Position numbers and translations under genes: made by a program
Part shown: positions 36,107 through 45,952 of the stretch, piece by piece
Layout: each line of letters begins with the position of its first letter
Numbering within the stretch: position 1 is the stretch's first letter
Assembly: GCF_020911725.1 (NCBI RefSeq)
Contig: NZ_CP076620.1
Location: 1,182,501 to 1,246,500 of the forward strand
Source: Clostridium cadaveris
GTDB lineage: Bacteria > Bacillota > Clostridia > Clostridiales > Clostridiaceae
Length of the DNA: 64,000 nt
Direction of reading: 5' to 3'
The notes under the pieces: generated by a model
The model's input: the letters and a program-made list of their open reading frames with translations, nothing else
Databases searched by the model: none
Told to the model about the DNA's origin: nothing

Positions 36107-37657
36107 ATGGTCATAATGTTCTTTTTAGCAATGCTACCAATTATCTGGCTTATTATAGCTTTAAGTGGCTTAAAAATGCCAGCTTTTAAAGCTTGTCCTA
36201 TTGCACTTCTACTAACTATATTTTTATCATTAATTGTATGGAAAATGCCTTTCATGGATATGTTTACTGGAGCTCTTGAAGGAGCTGTAATGGGAATATG
36301 GCCTATATGTCTGGTAATAATAGCAGCAATCTTTACTTACAACTTAACTGTATATACTAAGAATATGGATTTAATAAAGAGAATGCTTACAAGCGTATCT
36401 ATGGATAAACGTATCTTAGTGCTTATAATAGCTTGGGGCTTTGGAGGATTTATGGAAGGAATGGCTGGGTTTGGAACAGCCGTTGCTATACCCGCAAGTA
36501 TGCTTTGTGGACTTGGATTCAATCCAATTTTTGCGGCGACGGTGTGCTTAGTGGCCAATGCAACTCCAACAGCTTTTGGATCCATAGGGATTCCAACTAT
36601 TACGGCAGCTTCAATAACAGGGCTTGGAGCTTCTGATGTTGCAATTGCAGCAGTAACTCAGCTTGCTTTGATGATTGTAATAACACCATTTTTGATGGTA
36701 ATAATGACGGGGAAATCTTTGAAATCTTTAAAGGGTGTTGGATTAATAACACTTATTTCAGGACTTGCTTTTGTAATTCCTGAATTCTTGACAGCAAAAT
36801 TTGTTGGAGCTGAACTTCCAGTAGTTATAGGTTCAGTTTGTTCCATGGCAGCAACAATTTTAGCTTCTAAATTCTTAGCAAAAAAACCAGCTCCAGATTA
36901 TGTACTAGAAGAAATAGCAGCAGATAGTGAGGATACCAAAATTGAATCTCTTACAGTTTCTAGAGCAATAAGAGCATGGATGCCATTTATACTTATCTTA
37001 GTATTTTTGCTTTTGACATCAAGTTTAATTCCACCAATTCATAACGTTTTGTCATCTATTAAGACATCTATTCAGATTTATTCTGGTGCTGGAGCTCCTA
37101 AGTATACCTTTACATGGGTAGCGACTCCAGGTGTACTAATTTTTATAGCTGCAATAATTGGAGGAAGAATTCAAAAAGCATCTTTTGGAGAAATATTTGG
37201 TGTATTAGGAGATAGCTTAAAACAGATGTGGAAAACAGTGATAACTATAGTATCTATTTTGGCTACAGCAAAGCTCATGGGATATAGTGGGATGATAAAT
37301 GATATTGCAGCGCTTATAGTGTCTATTACTGGATCCTTTTATCCTTTAGTTGCTCCTCTTATAGGTTCTATTGGAACATTTGTTACAGGAAGTGCAACTT
37401 CATCTAGTGTATTATTTGCAGGTCTTCAAGCTCAGACAGCAGAGACTCTTAATATGAGTCCAGTATGGATGGCAGCAGCTAATACAGCAGGTGCCACAGC
37501 TGGTAAGATAATATCACCTCAAAGTATAGCTATTGCAGTAGCAGCAGCTAATACTGTTGGTGAAGAAAGCAAGATATTAAATGCATCAATTAAGTACTAT
37601 ATAATCTTTATAGTAGTTTTTGGATTGATCGCATTCTTTGGAGGAGGATTAATTTAG
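36107..37657 (+). CDS. lctP: L-lactate permease (LctP/LldP family)
   Basis: Lactate:H+ symporter. Seen: about 13 membrane segments in 516 aa, the family motif GFGGFMEGMAGFGTAVAIPA, and a second conserved stretch GSIGTFVTGSATSSSVLFAG. An AGGGGGAAAA ribosome site precedes the ATG at 36107. It heads an operon of lactate dehydrogenase, acyl-CoA dehydrogenase and Etf genes, so it most likely feeds lactate (and related 2-hydroxy acids) to them. Confidence 0.93.
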   Translation: MVIMFFLAMLPIIWLIIALSGLKMPAFKACPIALLLTIFLSLIVWKMPFMDMFTGALEGAVMGIWPICLVIIAAIFTYNLTVYTKNMDLIKRMLTSVSMDKRILVLIIAWGFGGFMEGMAGFGTAVAIPASMLCGLGFNPIFAATVCLVANATPTAFGSIGIPTITAASITGLGASDVAIAAVTQLALMIVITPFLMVIMTGKSLKSLKGVGLITLISGLAFVIPEFLTAKFVGAELPVVIGSVCSMAATILASKFLAKKPAPDYVLEEIAADSEDTKIESLTVSRAIRAWMPFILILVFLLLTSSLIPPIHNVLSSIKTSIQIYSGAGAPKYTFTWVATPGVLIFIAAIIGGRIQKASFGEIFGVLGDSLKQMWKTVITIVSILATAKLMGYSGMINDIAALIVSITGSFYPLVAPLIGSIGTFVTGSATSSSVLFAGLQAQTAETLNMSPVWMAAANTAGATAGKIISPQSIAIAVAAANTVGEESKILNASIKYYIIFIVVFGLIAFFGGGLI

Positions 37658-37828
37658 CCATATATTAAACCGATTTCATAAAAATGAGGAAAAGAATTTC
37701 TAGGACTTAAGTATAATTTTTAAACATAAATATAGACAAGAACTAGAAAATTTATAAACTTTTCTTATCAAACTTAAATCAATATGATGAATATTTAATT
37801 TTAATATATATTATGAGTAGGAAAAAAC

Positions 37829-39256
37829 ATGGGGGAATATGTATATAACAAAGTTACTCCAGAATTAGTGGAGAAATTCAAAAGGATTGCTCCAGGCAGA
37901 GTTTATATAGATGGTGATATAAATGAGGATTTTTCTCATGATGAGATGCCTATTTACGGTAAAGCATTTCCAGAGTTAGTTGTAGAAGCAATATCCACCG
38001 AAGAAGTAGCAGCTATTATGAAATTATGTAATGAGAATCTTATTCCTGTAACTCCAAGAGGAGCAGGCACTGGTCTTGCAGGTGGAGCAGTGTCTATTCA
38101 TGGAGGAGTTATAATATCTACAACTAAAATGAATAAGATAATAGGCTATGACCTAGAAAACTTTGTTGTTCATGCACAAGCAGGAGTTCTTCTTAATGAT
38201 CTTGCAGAGGATGCAGCTAAAAAAGGACTTTTATATCCACCAGATCCAGGTGAAAAGTTTGCTACTTTAGGGGGTAATGTATCCACTAATGCAGGTGGAA
38301 TGAGAGCTGTAAAGTATGGAGCGACTAGAGACTATGTACGTGCAATGACAGTGGTTCTTCCTACTGGAGAGATAATAAAACTTGGGGCTACAGTATCTAA
38401 AACGAGTTCTGGCTACAGTTTATTAAACCTTATAATAGGGGCAGAGGGAACATTAGGTATAGTAACAGAGATGACTCTGAAATTAATCACTCAGCCAAAA
38501 GAAGTAATAAGCCTAATAATTCCTTATGCAGATTTAGATGAATGTATATCTACAGTTCCTAAATTCATAAGCAATCATCTTCATCCACAAGCTTTGGAAT
38601 TCATGGAAAAGGACATAGTCATTTCTTCTGAAGCTTACCTTGGAAAGAGTGTATTCCCAAGAGTGGTTGACGGACAGGAGGTAGGTGCATATCTCCTTGT
38701 AACTTTTGATGGAGACAGTGAAGATGAATTAAATGAAATAATAGAAAAGGCTTCAGAAGTTGTCTTAGAGGCAGGAGCTATAGATGTTTTAGTAGCAGAC
38801 ACTCCAGCTCTTAAGAGAGATGCTTGGGCAGCAAGAAGTTCATTTCTTGAAGCTATAGAAGCTGATACAAAACTTTTAGATGAATGTGACGTAGTAGTTC
38901 CAACAAATCAAATAGCACCATATCTAAAGTATGTAAATTCTTTAGAAGATGAAATTGGAGTTACAGTAAAGAGCTTTGGACATGCTGGAGATGGAAATCT
39001 TCATATATACACATGTAGTAATGAATTAGATGAAGAAGAATTTAAAAAGAGAGTAGCAGTATTTATGGACAAGGTGTATGAAAAGGCAACCGAATGTGGA
39101 GGATTAATTTCTGGTGAGCATGGAATAGGACATGGAAAGATGGACTATCTTGCAAAATCAGTAGGAGCAGTAAATATGCGTTTAATGGAAAATATAAAGA
39201 AAGTTTTTGATCCTAATATGATCTTAAATCCAGGAAAGGTTTGTTATAAATTATAA
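37829..39256 (+). CDS. FAD-binding lactate/2-hydroxy-acid dehydrogenase (GlcD/LctD type)
   Basis: Oxidises lactate to pyruvate with FAD, passing electrons to an electron-transferring flavoprotein. Seen: the FAD-binding type 4 domain with TPRGAGTGLAGGAVSIHGG, TLGGNVSTNAGGMRAVKYGA and GAEGTLGIVTEMTLKL, and a C-terminal catalytic domain with FGHAGDGNLHIY and GLISGEHGIGHGK. The length of 475 aa is normal. Adjacent etfB and etfA genes are as in lactate dehydrogenase/Etf complexes, so LctD is the likely role, with glycolate oxidase the alternative. A 171-bp gap separates it from lctP, without a clear terminator. Stereospecificity cannot be read here. Confidence 0.9.
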   Translation: MGEYVYNKVTPELVEKFKRIAPGRVYIDGDINEDFSHDEMPIYGKAFPELVVEAISTEEVAAIMKLCNENLIPVTPRGAGTGLAGGAVSIHGGVIISTTKMNKIIGYDLENFVVHAQAGVLLNDLAEDAAKKGLLYPPDPGEKFATLGGNVSTNAGGMRAVKYGATRDYVRAMTVVLPTGEIIKLGATVSKTSSGYSLLNLIIGAEGTLGIVTEMTLKLITQPKEVISLIIPYADLDECISTVPKFISNHLHPQALEFMEKDIVISSEAYLGKSVFPRVVDGQEVGAYLLVTFDGDSEDELNEIIEKASEVVLEAGAIDVLVADTPALKRDAWAARSSFLEAIEADTKLLDECDVVVPTNQIAPYLKYVNSLEDEIGVTVKSFGHAGDGNLHIYTCSNELDEEEFKKRVAVFMDKVYEKATECGGLISGEHGIGHGKMDYLAKSVGAVNMRLMENIKKVFDPNMILNPGKVCYKL

Positions 39257-39283
39257 AATAAATTAACAGAGGGGGAATAAAAA

Positions 39284-40420
39284 ATGGCATATATAATATC
39301 AGAGGAAGCTAAAGATTTACTAGAGGACGTAAAGGAATTTTGTGAAAATGAAGTTAAAGAACAGTGTAAGGAATATGATGTGTCTGGAGAATGGCCAAAG
39401 GAGATTTATGATAAGGCAATAGAAATGCAGCTTCATTCACTTGAAGTCCCAGAAGAATATGGTGGACCAGGACTTGATAGAGTTAGTGTTGCAGCGTTGA
39501 TAGAACAAATGGCTATTGCTGATGCTGGTTTTGCAACTACAATTTCAGCTAGTGGACTTGGCATGAAACCAGTTTTAATTGCGGGGTCTGAAGAGTTAAA
39601 GAAAAAAGCGTGCAATCTAATAGTAGATGGAGGTTTTGGGGCTTTCTGCCTTACAGAGCCAATGGCTGGTTCAGATGCTGGTGCTGGAAAGACAACAGCA
39701 GTAAAAGATGGAGACAGCTATGTACTAAATGGAAGAAAGTGTTTCATAACAAATGGAGCAGTGGCATCTTTTTACTGTGTAACTGCAATGACAGATAAAT
39801 CTCAAGGAACAAAAGGTATCTCAATGTTTTTTGTAGAAGCTGGAACTCCTGGACTGAGTACTGGAAATCATGAAAACAAGATGGGTATAAGAACTTCAAA
39901 TACCTGTGATGTAGTGTTTGAAGATTGCAGAATACCAGCTGAAAATCTTATAGGACAAGAAGGAAAAGGCTTTAAGATTGCTATGCAGACTTTAGACCAA
40001 GCAAGAACTTGGATGGGATGTGTAGCTACAGGAATTGCTCAAAGAGGCATAAATGAAGCGATTGCTTATGGAAAAGAAAGAATTCAATTTGGAAAGCCAA
40101 TAATAAAGAATCAAGCTCTTCAATTTAAAATTGCAGATATGGAAATAAAAACAGAAACAGCACGTCAAATGGTTGCTCATGCTTTAACTAAAATGGATAT
40201 GGGACTTCCTTATGCCAAGGAATCCGCTATTGCAAAATGTTATGCCAGTGACATAGCTATGGAAGTGTCATCAGAGGCTATTCAAATGTTTGGAGGATAT
40301 GGCTATAGTAGAGAATACCCTGTAGAAAAACTTCTTAGAGATGCGAAAATATTTCAAATTTTTGAGGGAACTAATGAAATTCAAAGAATTGTCATTGCAA
40401 ACAATGTAATAGGTAGATAA
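39284..40420 (+). CDS. Acyl-CoA dehydrogenase
   Basis: FAD enzyme that interconverts acyl-CoA and enoyl-CoA, with Etf as redox partner. Seen: CLTEPMAGSDAGAG (FAD and substrate loop), GRKCFITNGAVASFYCV, the arginine-containing QFGKPIIKNQALQFKIADM, and the catalytic-base motif FEGTNEIQRIVIAN, whose first Glu is the base of short-chain enzymes. The length of 378 aa is typical. It lies between the lactate dehydrogenase gene and etfB with gaps under 30 bases, so it is in the same operon. It may reduce crotonyl-CoA (or acrylyl-CoA) with electrons from lactate. The substrate is inferred from context, not shown. Confidence 0.93.
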   Translation: MAYIISEEAKDLLEDVKEFCENEVKEQCKEYDVSGEWPKEIYDKAIEMQLHSLEVPEEYGGPGLDRVSVAALIEQMAIADAGFATTISASGLGMKPVLIAGSEELKKKACNLIVDGGFGAFCLTEPMAGSDAGAGKTTAVKDGDSYVLNGRKCFITNGAVASFYCVTAMTDKSQGTKGISMFFVEAGTPGLSTGNHENKMGIRTSNTCDVVFEDCRIPAENLIGQEGKGFKIAMQTLDQARTWMGCVATGIAQRGINEAIAYGKERIQFGKPIIKNQALQFKIADMEIKTETARQMVAHALTKMDMGLPYAKESAIAKCYASDIAMEVSSEAIQMFGGYGYSREYPVEKLLRDAKIFQIFEGTNEIQRIVIANNVIGR

Positions 40421-40436
40421 GTGAAGGGAGAAGGCT

Positions 40437-41231
40437 ATGGAAATTTTAGTTTGTATAAAACAGGTACCAGATGATTCTGTTGAAATTAAATTGAATGTGG
40501 ATACAAATAAGCCGGCTATAGAAAATATAACACCTGTAGTAAATGCATTTGACACTTATGCCTTAGAGATGGCAGCAAGATTTAAAGAAGCTAATGGCGG
40601 TGAGATAAGTGTTATGTGCATAGGACCAGAAAAGGCAAAGGACAGCTTGAAAAATTGTCTTGCTGTAGGTGCCAACAAAGCATTTTGGGTTAGTGATGAG
40701 GAACTGCCTGAATTAGATACATTAAGCACTAGCTATGTTATAGAGAAATCAATTAAAAAAATAGAAGAATTAAATGGAAAGAAATTTGATGTTATATTTT
40801 GTGGAAAAGAAACTACAGATTGTACATCTGGGCAGGTGGGAGCAGACCTTTCAGAGTTATTAAATGTGGGACTGATTACAAATATAATTGAAATAAATGT
40901 ATCATCTTTAGGAATAAAGGCAAAGCAAGAAACAGAAGAAGGTTATAATTTGATAGAAACAAATCTTCCTTGTGTTGTAACTGTAACAAAGCCAAATTAT
41001 GATCCAAGATATCCAACTATAAAGAGCAAGATGGCAGCTAGAAAGACTCCTATAACAGCATTCTTACCATCAGAATTAGAATTAGACGATAAAAAAGTTA
41101 AAAGTTATGTAAAAGTAGTAAAAGAATACGAACCTTTAAAGAGAGAAGCTGGAATAAAGATAAAGGAAGAAACTTGCGCCGATTCTGCACTTAAAGCTAT
41201 TGCTATGATGGCAGAGGCAAAAGTAATTTAA
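40437..41231 (+). CDS. etfB: Electron transfer flavoprotein, beta subunit
   Basis: Etf beta subunit, partner of both dehydrogenases of the operon. Seen: MEILVCIKQVPDDSVEI at the start, NAFDTYALEMAARFKE, the adenine-nucleotide-binding CGKETTDCTSGQVGADLSEL, and LPCVVTVTKPNYDPRYPTIK, the Etf-beta signature region. The length of 264 aa fits. A GAAGGGAGAAG ribosome site precedes the ATG. The sequence alone does not show whether this Etf bifurcates electrons with ferredoxin. Confidence 0.95.
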   Translation: MEILVCIKQVPDDSVEIKLNVDTNKPAIENITPVVNAFDTYALEMAARFKEANGGEISVMCIGPEKAKDSLKNCLAVGANKAFWVSDEELPELDTLSTSYVIEKSIKKIEELNGKKFDVIFCGKETTDCTSGQVGADLSELLNVGLITNIIEINVSSLGIKAKQETEEGYNLIETNLPCVVTVTKPNYDPRYPTIKSKMAARKTPITAFLPSELELDDKKVKSYVKVVKEYEPLKREAGIKIKEETCADSALKAIAMMAEAKVI

Positions 41232-41243
41232 GGAGGGGTTGTC

Positions 41244-42245
41244 ATGGACAGAAATATAGATTATAAAAATATAATGGTATATGTTGAAATATCAGATGAA
41301 AAACCAGTTAATGTTGGATTAGAAATGATGACACCTGCTAGAACAATTGCAGATGCAAAAGGAGGAAAGGTCATTGCGCTTATTGTAGATAAGAATAGCA
41401 GGGATGCAGCAGAGATAGTTGCAGAAAGTGGAGCGGATGAGATTATACTAGTAGAAGCTCCAGCTTATAACGGAGATATCTATACAGAAATTTTAGAAAA
41501 TTTAGTTTCAAAATATGAGCCGGCAGTTCTTATGATTGGTGGAAACCAATATGGAAAAGAAATAGCGCCACGGCTAGCCGCAAGATTTAATACAGGATGT
41601 ATAACTGATGTCATAGGTGTTTCTGTAGAAGATGATGGGAAAATAGTTTGGACAACTCCTATGTATGGAGGAACAATTTTAAATGATGTTATAGTAGAAG
41701 AATCTAGACCTCAAATTATAACAGTACGTTCAGGAGCTTTTAAAAAGCCTTTAAAAGGTGATATGGCTAAAGGAAACATATTAAGTGAAAATGCATTATA
41801 TAATGAAGCTTCAGTTAAAACCAATATAGTTGATACTGTAAAGGAAATTTCAGAAACAATAAACCTTGAAGAAGCAGATGTTGTAGTGTCTGGAGGACGT
41901 GGAATGGGAAGTGCGGAAAACTTTTCTTTAGTTGAAGAAATGGCACAGCTTCTTGGGGGAGTTGTTGGAGCTACAAGACCTGCTATAGAAGCTGAATGGG
42001 TATCGCGGGCTCATCAGGTTGGACAATCAGGAAAGATAGTATCACCAAAGCTTTATATAGCTTGTGGCATATCTGGAGCAACTCAGCATATGTCAGGAAT
42101 GGTTGGATCAGATTATATTGTTGCTATAAATAAGGATGAGGATGCGCCGATATTTGAAGTTGCCAATGTGGGTATTGTGGGAAATGTACTTGAAGTACTT
42201 CCTGTAATGATAGAGGAAATTAAAAAGATTAAATCCTCCAATTAG
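41244..42245 (+). CDS. etfA: Electron transfer flavoprotein, alpha subunit
   Basis: Etf alpha subunit carrying FAD. Seen: an N-terminal Etf domain, VVVSGGRGMGSAENFSLVEE, and the FAD-binding signature GQSGKIVSPKLYIACGISGA followed by TQHMSGM. The length is 333 aa. Unlike the LctC protein of the Acetobacterium lactate complex, it has no N-terminal ferredoxin domain (no Cys clusters in the first 60 residues). An AAGGAGGGG ribosome site precedes the ATG. It is the last gene of the lactate operon and is followed by a strong terminator. Confidence 0.95.
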   Translation: MDRNIDYKNIMVYVEISDEKPVNVGLEMMTPARTIADAKGGKVIALIVDKNSRDAAEIVAESGADEIILVEAPAYNGDIYTEILENLVSKYEPAVLMIGGNQYGKEIAPRLAARFNTGCITDVIGVSVEDDGKIVWTTPMYGGTILNDVIVEESRPQIITVRSGAFKKPLKGDMAKGNILSENALYNEASVKTNIVDTVKEISETINLEEADVVVSGGRGMGSAENFSLVEEMAQLLGGVVGATRPAIEAEWVSRAHQVGQSGKIVSPKLYIACGISGATQHMSGMVGSDYIVAINKDEDAPIFEVANVGIVGNVLEVLPVMIEEIKKIKSSN

Positions 42246-42260
42246 ACTATAACTTAATAA

Positions 42261-42310
42261 GACAGGGCCTATAAAATGAATGAATCACTTTATAGGTCCT
42301 GTCTTTATTT
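42261..42310. terminator. Terminator of the lactate operon
   Basis: Fifteen-bp stem GACAGGGCCTATAAA / TTTATAGGTCCTGTC (one G-T pair), then TTTATTTATTTTT. It lies between convergent genes and may also serve the CPBP gene on the minus strand. Confidence 0.9.
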
Positions 42311-42314
42311 ATTT

Positions 42315-43319
42315 TTATTCACTGGAAACTGAAATATCATTTTTAAACACTCCTGCTAATAAAAATGGACCAAAGATAATAAAATCACTAATGATTTTTA
42401 TTATAAGATCTTCTGTAGTGTACAAAGGAGCATTATTAATAAGGTCAGTGGAGGATAAGAACAATAGAGCAATGCAGTTATTTACCAAGTGAAGTAGTAT
42501 AGGGGCCCAGAGATTTTCGGTTTTCATGTAAACATAGGCAAAGAAAATACCAAATGCTATACAAGAACTTATATGACCAAATACGCAATGAATAGGTGTT
42601 TCAGGGCTGTATAGAGTGAAACATAGTGGAGCATGCCATATTCCCCAAATAGCTCCTAAAATAATGACACCAATTCTTTTACCGTAAACAGCCTGCATTC
42701 TTGGCTGTAAGAAGTATCTCCATCCAAACTCCTCTCCAAAGAATAATATAAAGCCAAGTAAGAAATTTGAAATTATTCCTCCAAATAATCTTCCTATGCT
42801 TGTTGTTTCAGGAAGAGGTTCAGGGCTAATTATATATGCTAAAATACTTGGCAAAAATTTTAAAATTACAAATATAAGAATAAGAAAAAATACTGTTTTT
42901 ATATTTTTAGTAAATTTTAAATTTAAATCTTTAAAGGAATCACTATATATAAGTACATCAAACACAAGATATATAGAGGTAATGCCCTGAACTAAGGATA
43001 AAATCATACCAGTAATATTTGGTGATAAGAATGTTCCTATACTTACAATTAAAATTTGCATAAAAGCAGAAGCTGTAAAAATTTTAAAGAAAAAAGCTAC
43101 TTCTTTGTTAAATGACAATGTAGACACTTTTTTAAAAGTTATTATGGCCGCAAGTGAAGGGATTGACATAAAAACTACTGCAAAGTTACTTGGAGTAGGG
43201 GAACCCTTTAGATTGCCGCGTGATATAAATAATAAAAGTGCAAATATAGCAATAATACTAAAATTGATAAGTAGAAAGGATTTTATTTCTTTTTTTATTT
43301 GAGATAAATCATGGTTCAT
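42315..43319 (-). CDS. CPBP-family intramembrane metalloprotease
   Basis: Second CPBP (CAAX-like) membrane protease of the window. Seen: about eight hydrophobic segments and the motifs GEEFGWRYFLQPRMQ (Glu pair plus Arg), GAIWGIWHAPLCF (His) and LHLVNNCIALLF (Asn). The length is 334 aa. AGGAGTG precedes the ATG on the minus strand. It is a single gene. The GEEFGWRYFL form is the common Lyc-type/immunity class and differs clearly from the protein at 29404. Confidence 0.88.
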   Translation of the reverse strand: MNHDLSQIKKEIKSFLLINFSIIAIFALLLFISRGNLKGSPTPSNFAVVFMSIPSLAAIITFKKVSTLSFNKEVAFFFKIFTASAFMQILIVSIGTFLSPNITGMILSLVQGITSIYLVFDVLIYSDSFKDLNLKFTKNIKTVFFLILIFVILKFLPSILAYIISPEPLPETTSIGRLFGGIISNFLLGFILFFGEEFGWRYFLQPRMQAVYGKRIGVIILGAIWGIWHAPLCFTLYSPETPIHCVFGHISSCIAFGIFFAYVYMKTENLWAPILLHLVNNCIALLFLSSTDLINNAPLYTTEDLIIKIISDFIIFGPFLLAGVFKNDISVSSE

Positions 43320-43551
43320 TTACAACACTCCTTTAATTATTTATGAATATAATAAAGGTATTTAATAATATTATATCATTTGGAATAAAAAGAAACAATT
43401 TACATATGAAGTGCGGTTTAGATATATTAAATAATTAAAGTATATATAATTGTATTCTAGTTGAATAAATGGAAGTTTAAAGGGTGGCGTAGATAATATG
43501 TAAAACATAATTTATATAGTAGAACAAATTATGTTTAAAGGGGGTTAGGGG

Positions 43552-43890
43552 ATGAGTCCATGTTGCGTATTATACAATGTTAATGAAATTACAGTTGAAC
43601 CAGGACTTCAGAGGGTTTATATAAAATTTTCACATCTTTTGAATGAGTATTTAAAGAGAAAATATCCTAGATACTATATATGTTTGGAACTTTATCAAGG
43701 ACAAGAAGATAATACTAGGTTCTATGTAGTTGCGTCTTATAATAATGTTGAGGGAATATACGAAGCTATAGTCAAAATAGGGGATGATATTAGCAGAATA
43801 TATGATGCTGTATGGGGAAGTTCAGTAACTAGAAATTCAGTATTTTCTTTCTCAACTTATAACAGAAGAATTCCACCAAAATATATTTAG
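43552..43890 (+). CDS. Hypothetical protein, 112 aa
   Basis: Not recognised. The sequence has alternating hydrophobic patterns that suggest a small alpha/beta fold (RVYIKFSHLLNEYLKR, YYICLELYQG, RFYVVASYNNVEGIYEA), two adjacent Cys near the start (MSPCC), and no membrane segment. AAAGGGGGTTAGGGG precedes the ATG. It is flanked by a 232-bp gap on the left, in which I see no other gene, and a bidirectional terminator on the right. Confidence 0.65.
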   Translation: MSPCCVLYNVNEITVEPGLQRVYIKFSHLLNEYLKRKYPRYYICLELYQGQEDNTRFYVVASYNNVEGIYEAIVKIGDDISRIYDAVWGSSVTRNSVFSFSTYNRRIPPKYI

Positions 43891-43976
43891 AATATATTGC
43901 AGTACATCCTCTTATGAGTCCAGTTATAGCTTTTAGTCAAACGGAAATAAATACAGAATTTAAATTTGACGTTAAT

Positions 43977-44005
43977 AAAAGAGCTGATTATTAATCAGCT
44001 CTTTT
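43977..44005. terminator. Bidirectional terminator
   Basis: Perfect 14-bp stem AAAAGAGCTGATTA / TAATCAGCTCTTTT around one base, between convergent genes; A-run and T-run on the two sides let it act in both directions. Confidence 0.9.
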
Positions 44006-44009
44006 TACT

Positions 44010-44633
44010 TTATGAATTTTTCATTATTACACTTTCAACAACATTTGCTGCACTTTCACAGGCATCACAACACTTTTCAAAGTATTCAAAGGTATCTTTC
44101 CAAGACATTAATTCAACTGGATCTTTTGAAGTAGTATATAGCTTTCTTATACTCATAGTATAAAGTCTATCTCCTTCTTCTTCTAAACCATTTAAATTTA
44201 TTATAAAATCATGGATATCATGTGACTTCTTGAAGTTATGAAATTCAGACATAAGCTTTTTCAATTCATCACAGCTTTTTATTATTACCTCACAAAAGTC
44301 TAAAGCTTCTTTTTTCATAAATGTTATATTAAATATGTGCATTCTTACCAATATATCTTCAATAGCATCAGTAACATTATCTATTTCATGAGCTAGTTCG
44401 ATTATGTCACCTCGATCTATAGGGGTTATAAACTCTTTAGCTAATTTATTCATCATATCATGTTTCTTTAAATCAGCAGTATGTTCAATATCGTGCATTT
44501 CTTTTATTTTTGAATCTAATGTAGAACTGTCGAAATTCAAAAGTGTTTCATTAAGAAGTGAAGCAGCATTGCAAGAATAATCAACTAATTCCGCCAACAT
44601 TTTGAAATAATCATTTTCCTTTTTAATACCCAT
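44010..44633 (-). CDS. DUF47 (PhoU-like) partner of the phosphate transporter
   Basis: A PhoU-like helical-bundle protein that accompanies Pit-type transporters. Seen: 207 aa, wholly helical, with the conserved E(I)EHTADLKKHDMMNKLAKEF and DIIELAHEIDNVTDAIEDI metal-binding motifs. It lies 39 bases after the pit gene on the same strand, so the two are co-transcribed. It probably modulates the activity of the transporter. Confidence 0.92.
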   Translation of the reverse strand: MGIKKENDYFKMLAELVDYSCNAASLLNETLLNFDSSTLDSKIKEMHDIEHTADLKKHDMMNKLAKEFITPIDRGDIIELAHEIDNVTDAIEDILVRMHIFNITFMKKEALDFCEVIIKSCDELKKLMSEFHNFKKSHDIHDFIINLNGLEEEGDRLYTMSIRKLYTTSKDPVELMSWKDTFEYFEKCCDACESAANVVESVIMKNS

Positions 44634-44672
44634 TATTAATACCCCTTTCAGTGGTGTAAAATTTTATATTAA

Positions 44673-45725
44673 TTAAAATATCCAGATAAAAATCTTGGCC
44701 ATTAAATATCCTATAATACCACAGCCAGGAAATGTAAGAACCCATGTCCAAACCATTTCTTTTACTACGCCCCAGTTTACAGAACTTAGACGTTTAGCTG
44801 CACCAACACCCATTATAGCAGTTGTTTTTGTATGAGTAGTGCTGACAGGTATTCCAGTAACAGAAGATAAAAGAAGACATCCAGCAGCGGCTAGGTCTGC
44901 AGAAAAACCTTGATATTTTTCAAGTTTAACCATATCCATACCGACAGCTTTAATAATTTTATAGCCACCTATGGATGTACCTAATGCCATAACTAGAGAG
45001 GTAACTACCATAAGCCATAGAGGAATTACAAAATTATTTACGGTACCTTGACCATTAGCTAGAAAAACTCCTAACATAAAAACACCCATAAATTTTTGTC
45101 CATCTTGAGCTCCGTGCATGAACGCCATAGAAGCACCTGCACATATTTGAGCACCTTGAAAAAAGTCAGAGGTTTTTCTTCTGTCAGATCTTTTAAAAAT
45201 CAGCTCGACTAGTTTTACTGTAATCCAGCCCATTACAAAACCTAAACCTGTTGATAAAATCAATCCATAAATTACTTTAATCCACTCACTTCCATTAATA
45301 CCTGATAATCCACCTTGAAGTGCTATGGCAGCACCGGAAATACCTGCAATAAGAGCGTGACTTTCACTTGTAGGTATACCGAAATACCAAGCAGCTGTTG
45401 CCCAAGTTACTATTGCAAATAATGCAGCACATAAAGCTATCAAAGCATCATGGGGATCTCCTTGAAAATCAACCATGTTATATATGGTTTCAGCAACATT
45501 AGCGTTTATCATTGTCATTACAAAAACTCCAAGAAAATTAAAAACAGCTGCCATAAGAATAGCTGCTCGAGGACTTATAGAACGTGTAGAAACACAAGTA
45601 GCAATGGCGTTAGGAGCATCTGTCCATCCGTTTACAAGGATTACTCCAAGAGTCAAAATTACTGTTATAAGAAGAGGAATATTAGTCCTAAGTTGATTTA
45701 AAAAATCTAAAACTGAAATAGTCAT
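44673..45725 (-). CDS. pit: Inorganic phosphate transporter, Pit family
   Basis: Low-affinity metal-phosphate:H+ symporter. Seen: about ten membrane segments and the two PHO4 signatures, NGWTDAPNAIATCVSTR in the N-terminal half and LLSSVTGIPVSTTHTKTTAI in the C-terminal half. The frame is open from 45791, but on the minus strand GGAGGT stands 9 bases before the ATG at 45725. That gives a 350-aa protein starting MTISVLDFLN. It is the first gene of a pair with the DUF47 protein. Confidence 0.92.
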   Translation of the reverse strand: MTISVLDFLNQLRTNIPLLITVILTLGVILVNGWTDAPNAIATCVSTRSISPRAAILMAAVFNFLGVFVMTMINANVAETIYNMVDFQGDPHDALIALCAALFAIVTWATAAWYFGIPTSESHALIAGISGAAIALQGGLSGINGSEWIKVIYGLILSTGLGFVMGWITVKLVELIFKRSDRRKTSDFFQGAQICAGASMAFMHGAQDGQKFMGVFMLGVFLANGQGTVNNFVIPLWLMVVTSLVMALGTSIGGYKIIKAVGMDMVKLEKYQGFSADLAAAGCLLLSSVTGIPVSTTHTKTTAIMGVGAAKRLSSVNWGVVKEMVWTWVLTFPGCGIIGYLMAKIFIWIF

Positions 45726-45952
45726 GAAATTATTACCTCCAAAATCAGGATAACATCTGTTAAAAAAATTAACATTATTATAATCAAGCATATTATTGCA
45801 TTATTTGATAAATATAACAATGGTTTTTTGTGTTAAATTTTCTTAACATAAAAAATATTTGAACAAAATGAATACGTTGTGATTTAAGGAAATTAGAAAT
45901 GCATTAAAAAAAATTAACATTATTATATTTTCTTAATTTTCTTTTATAATTA

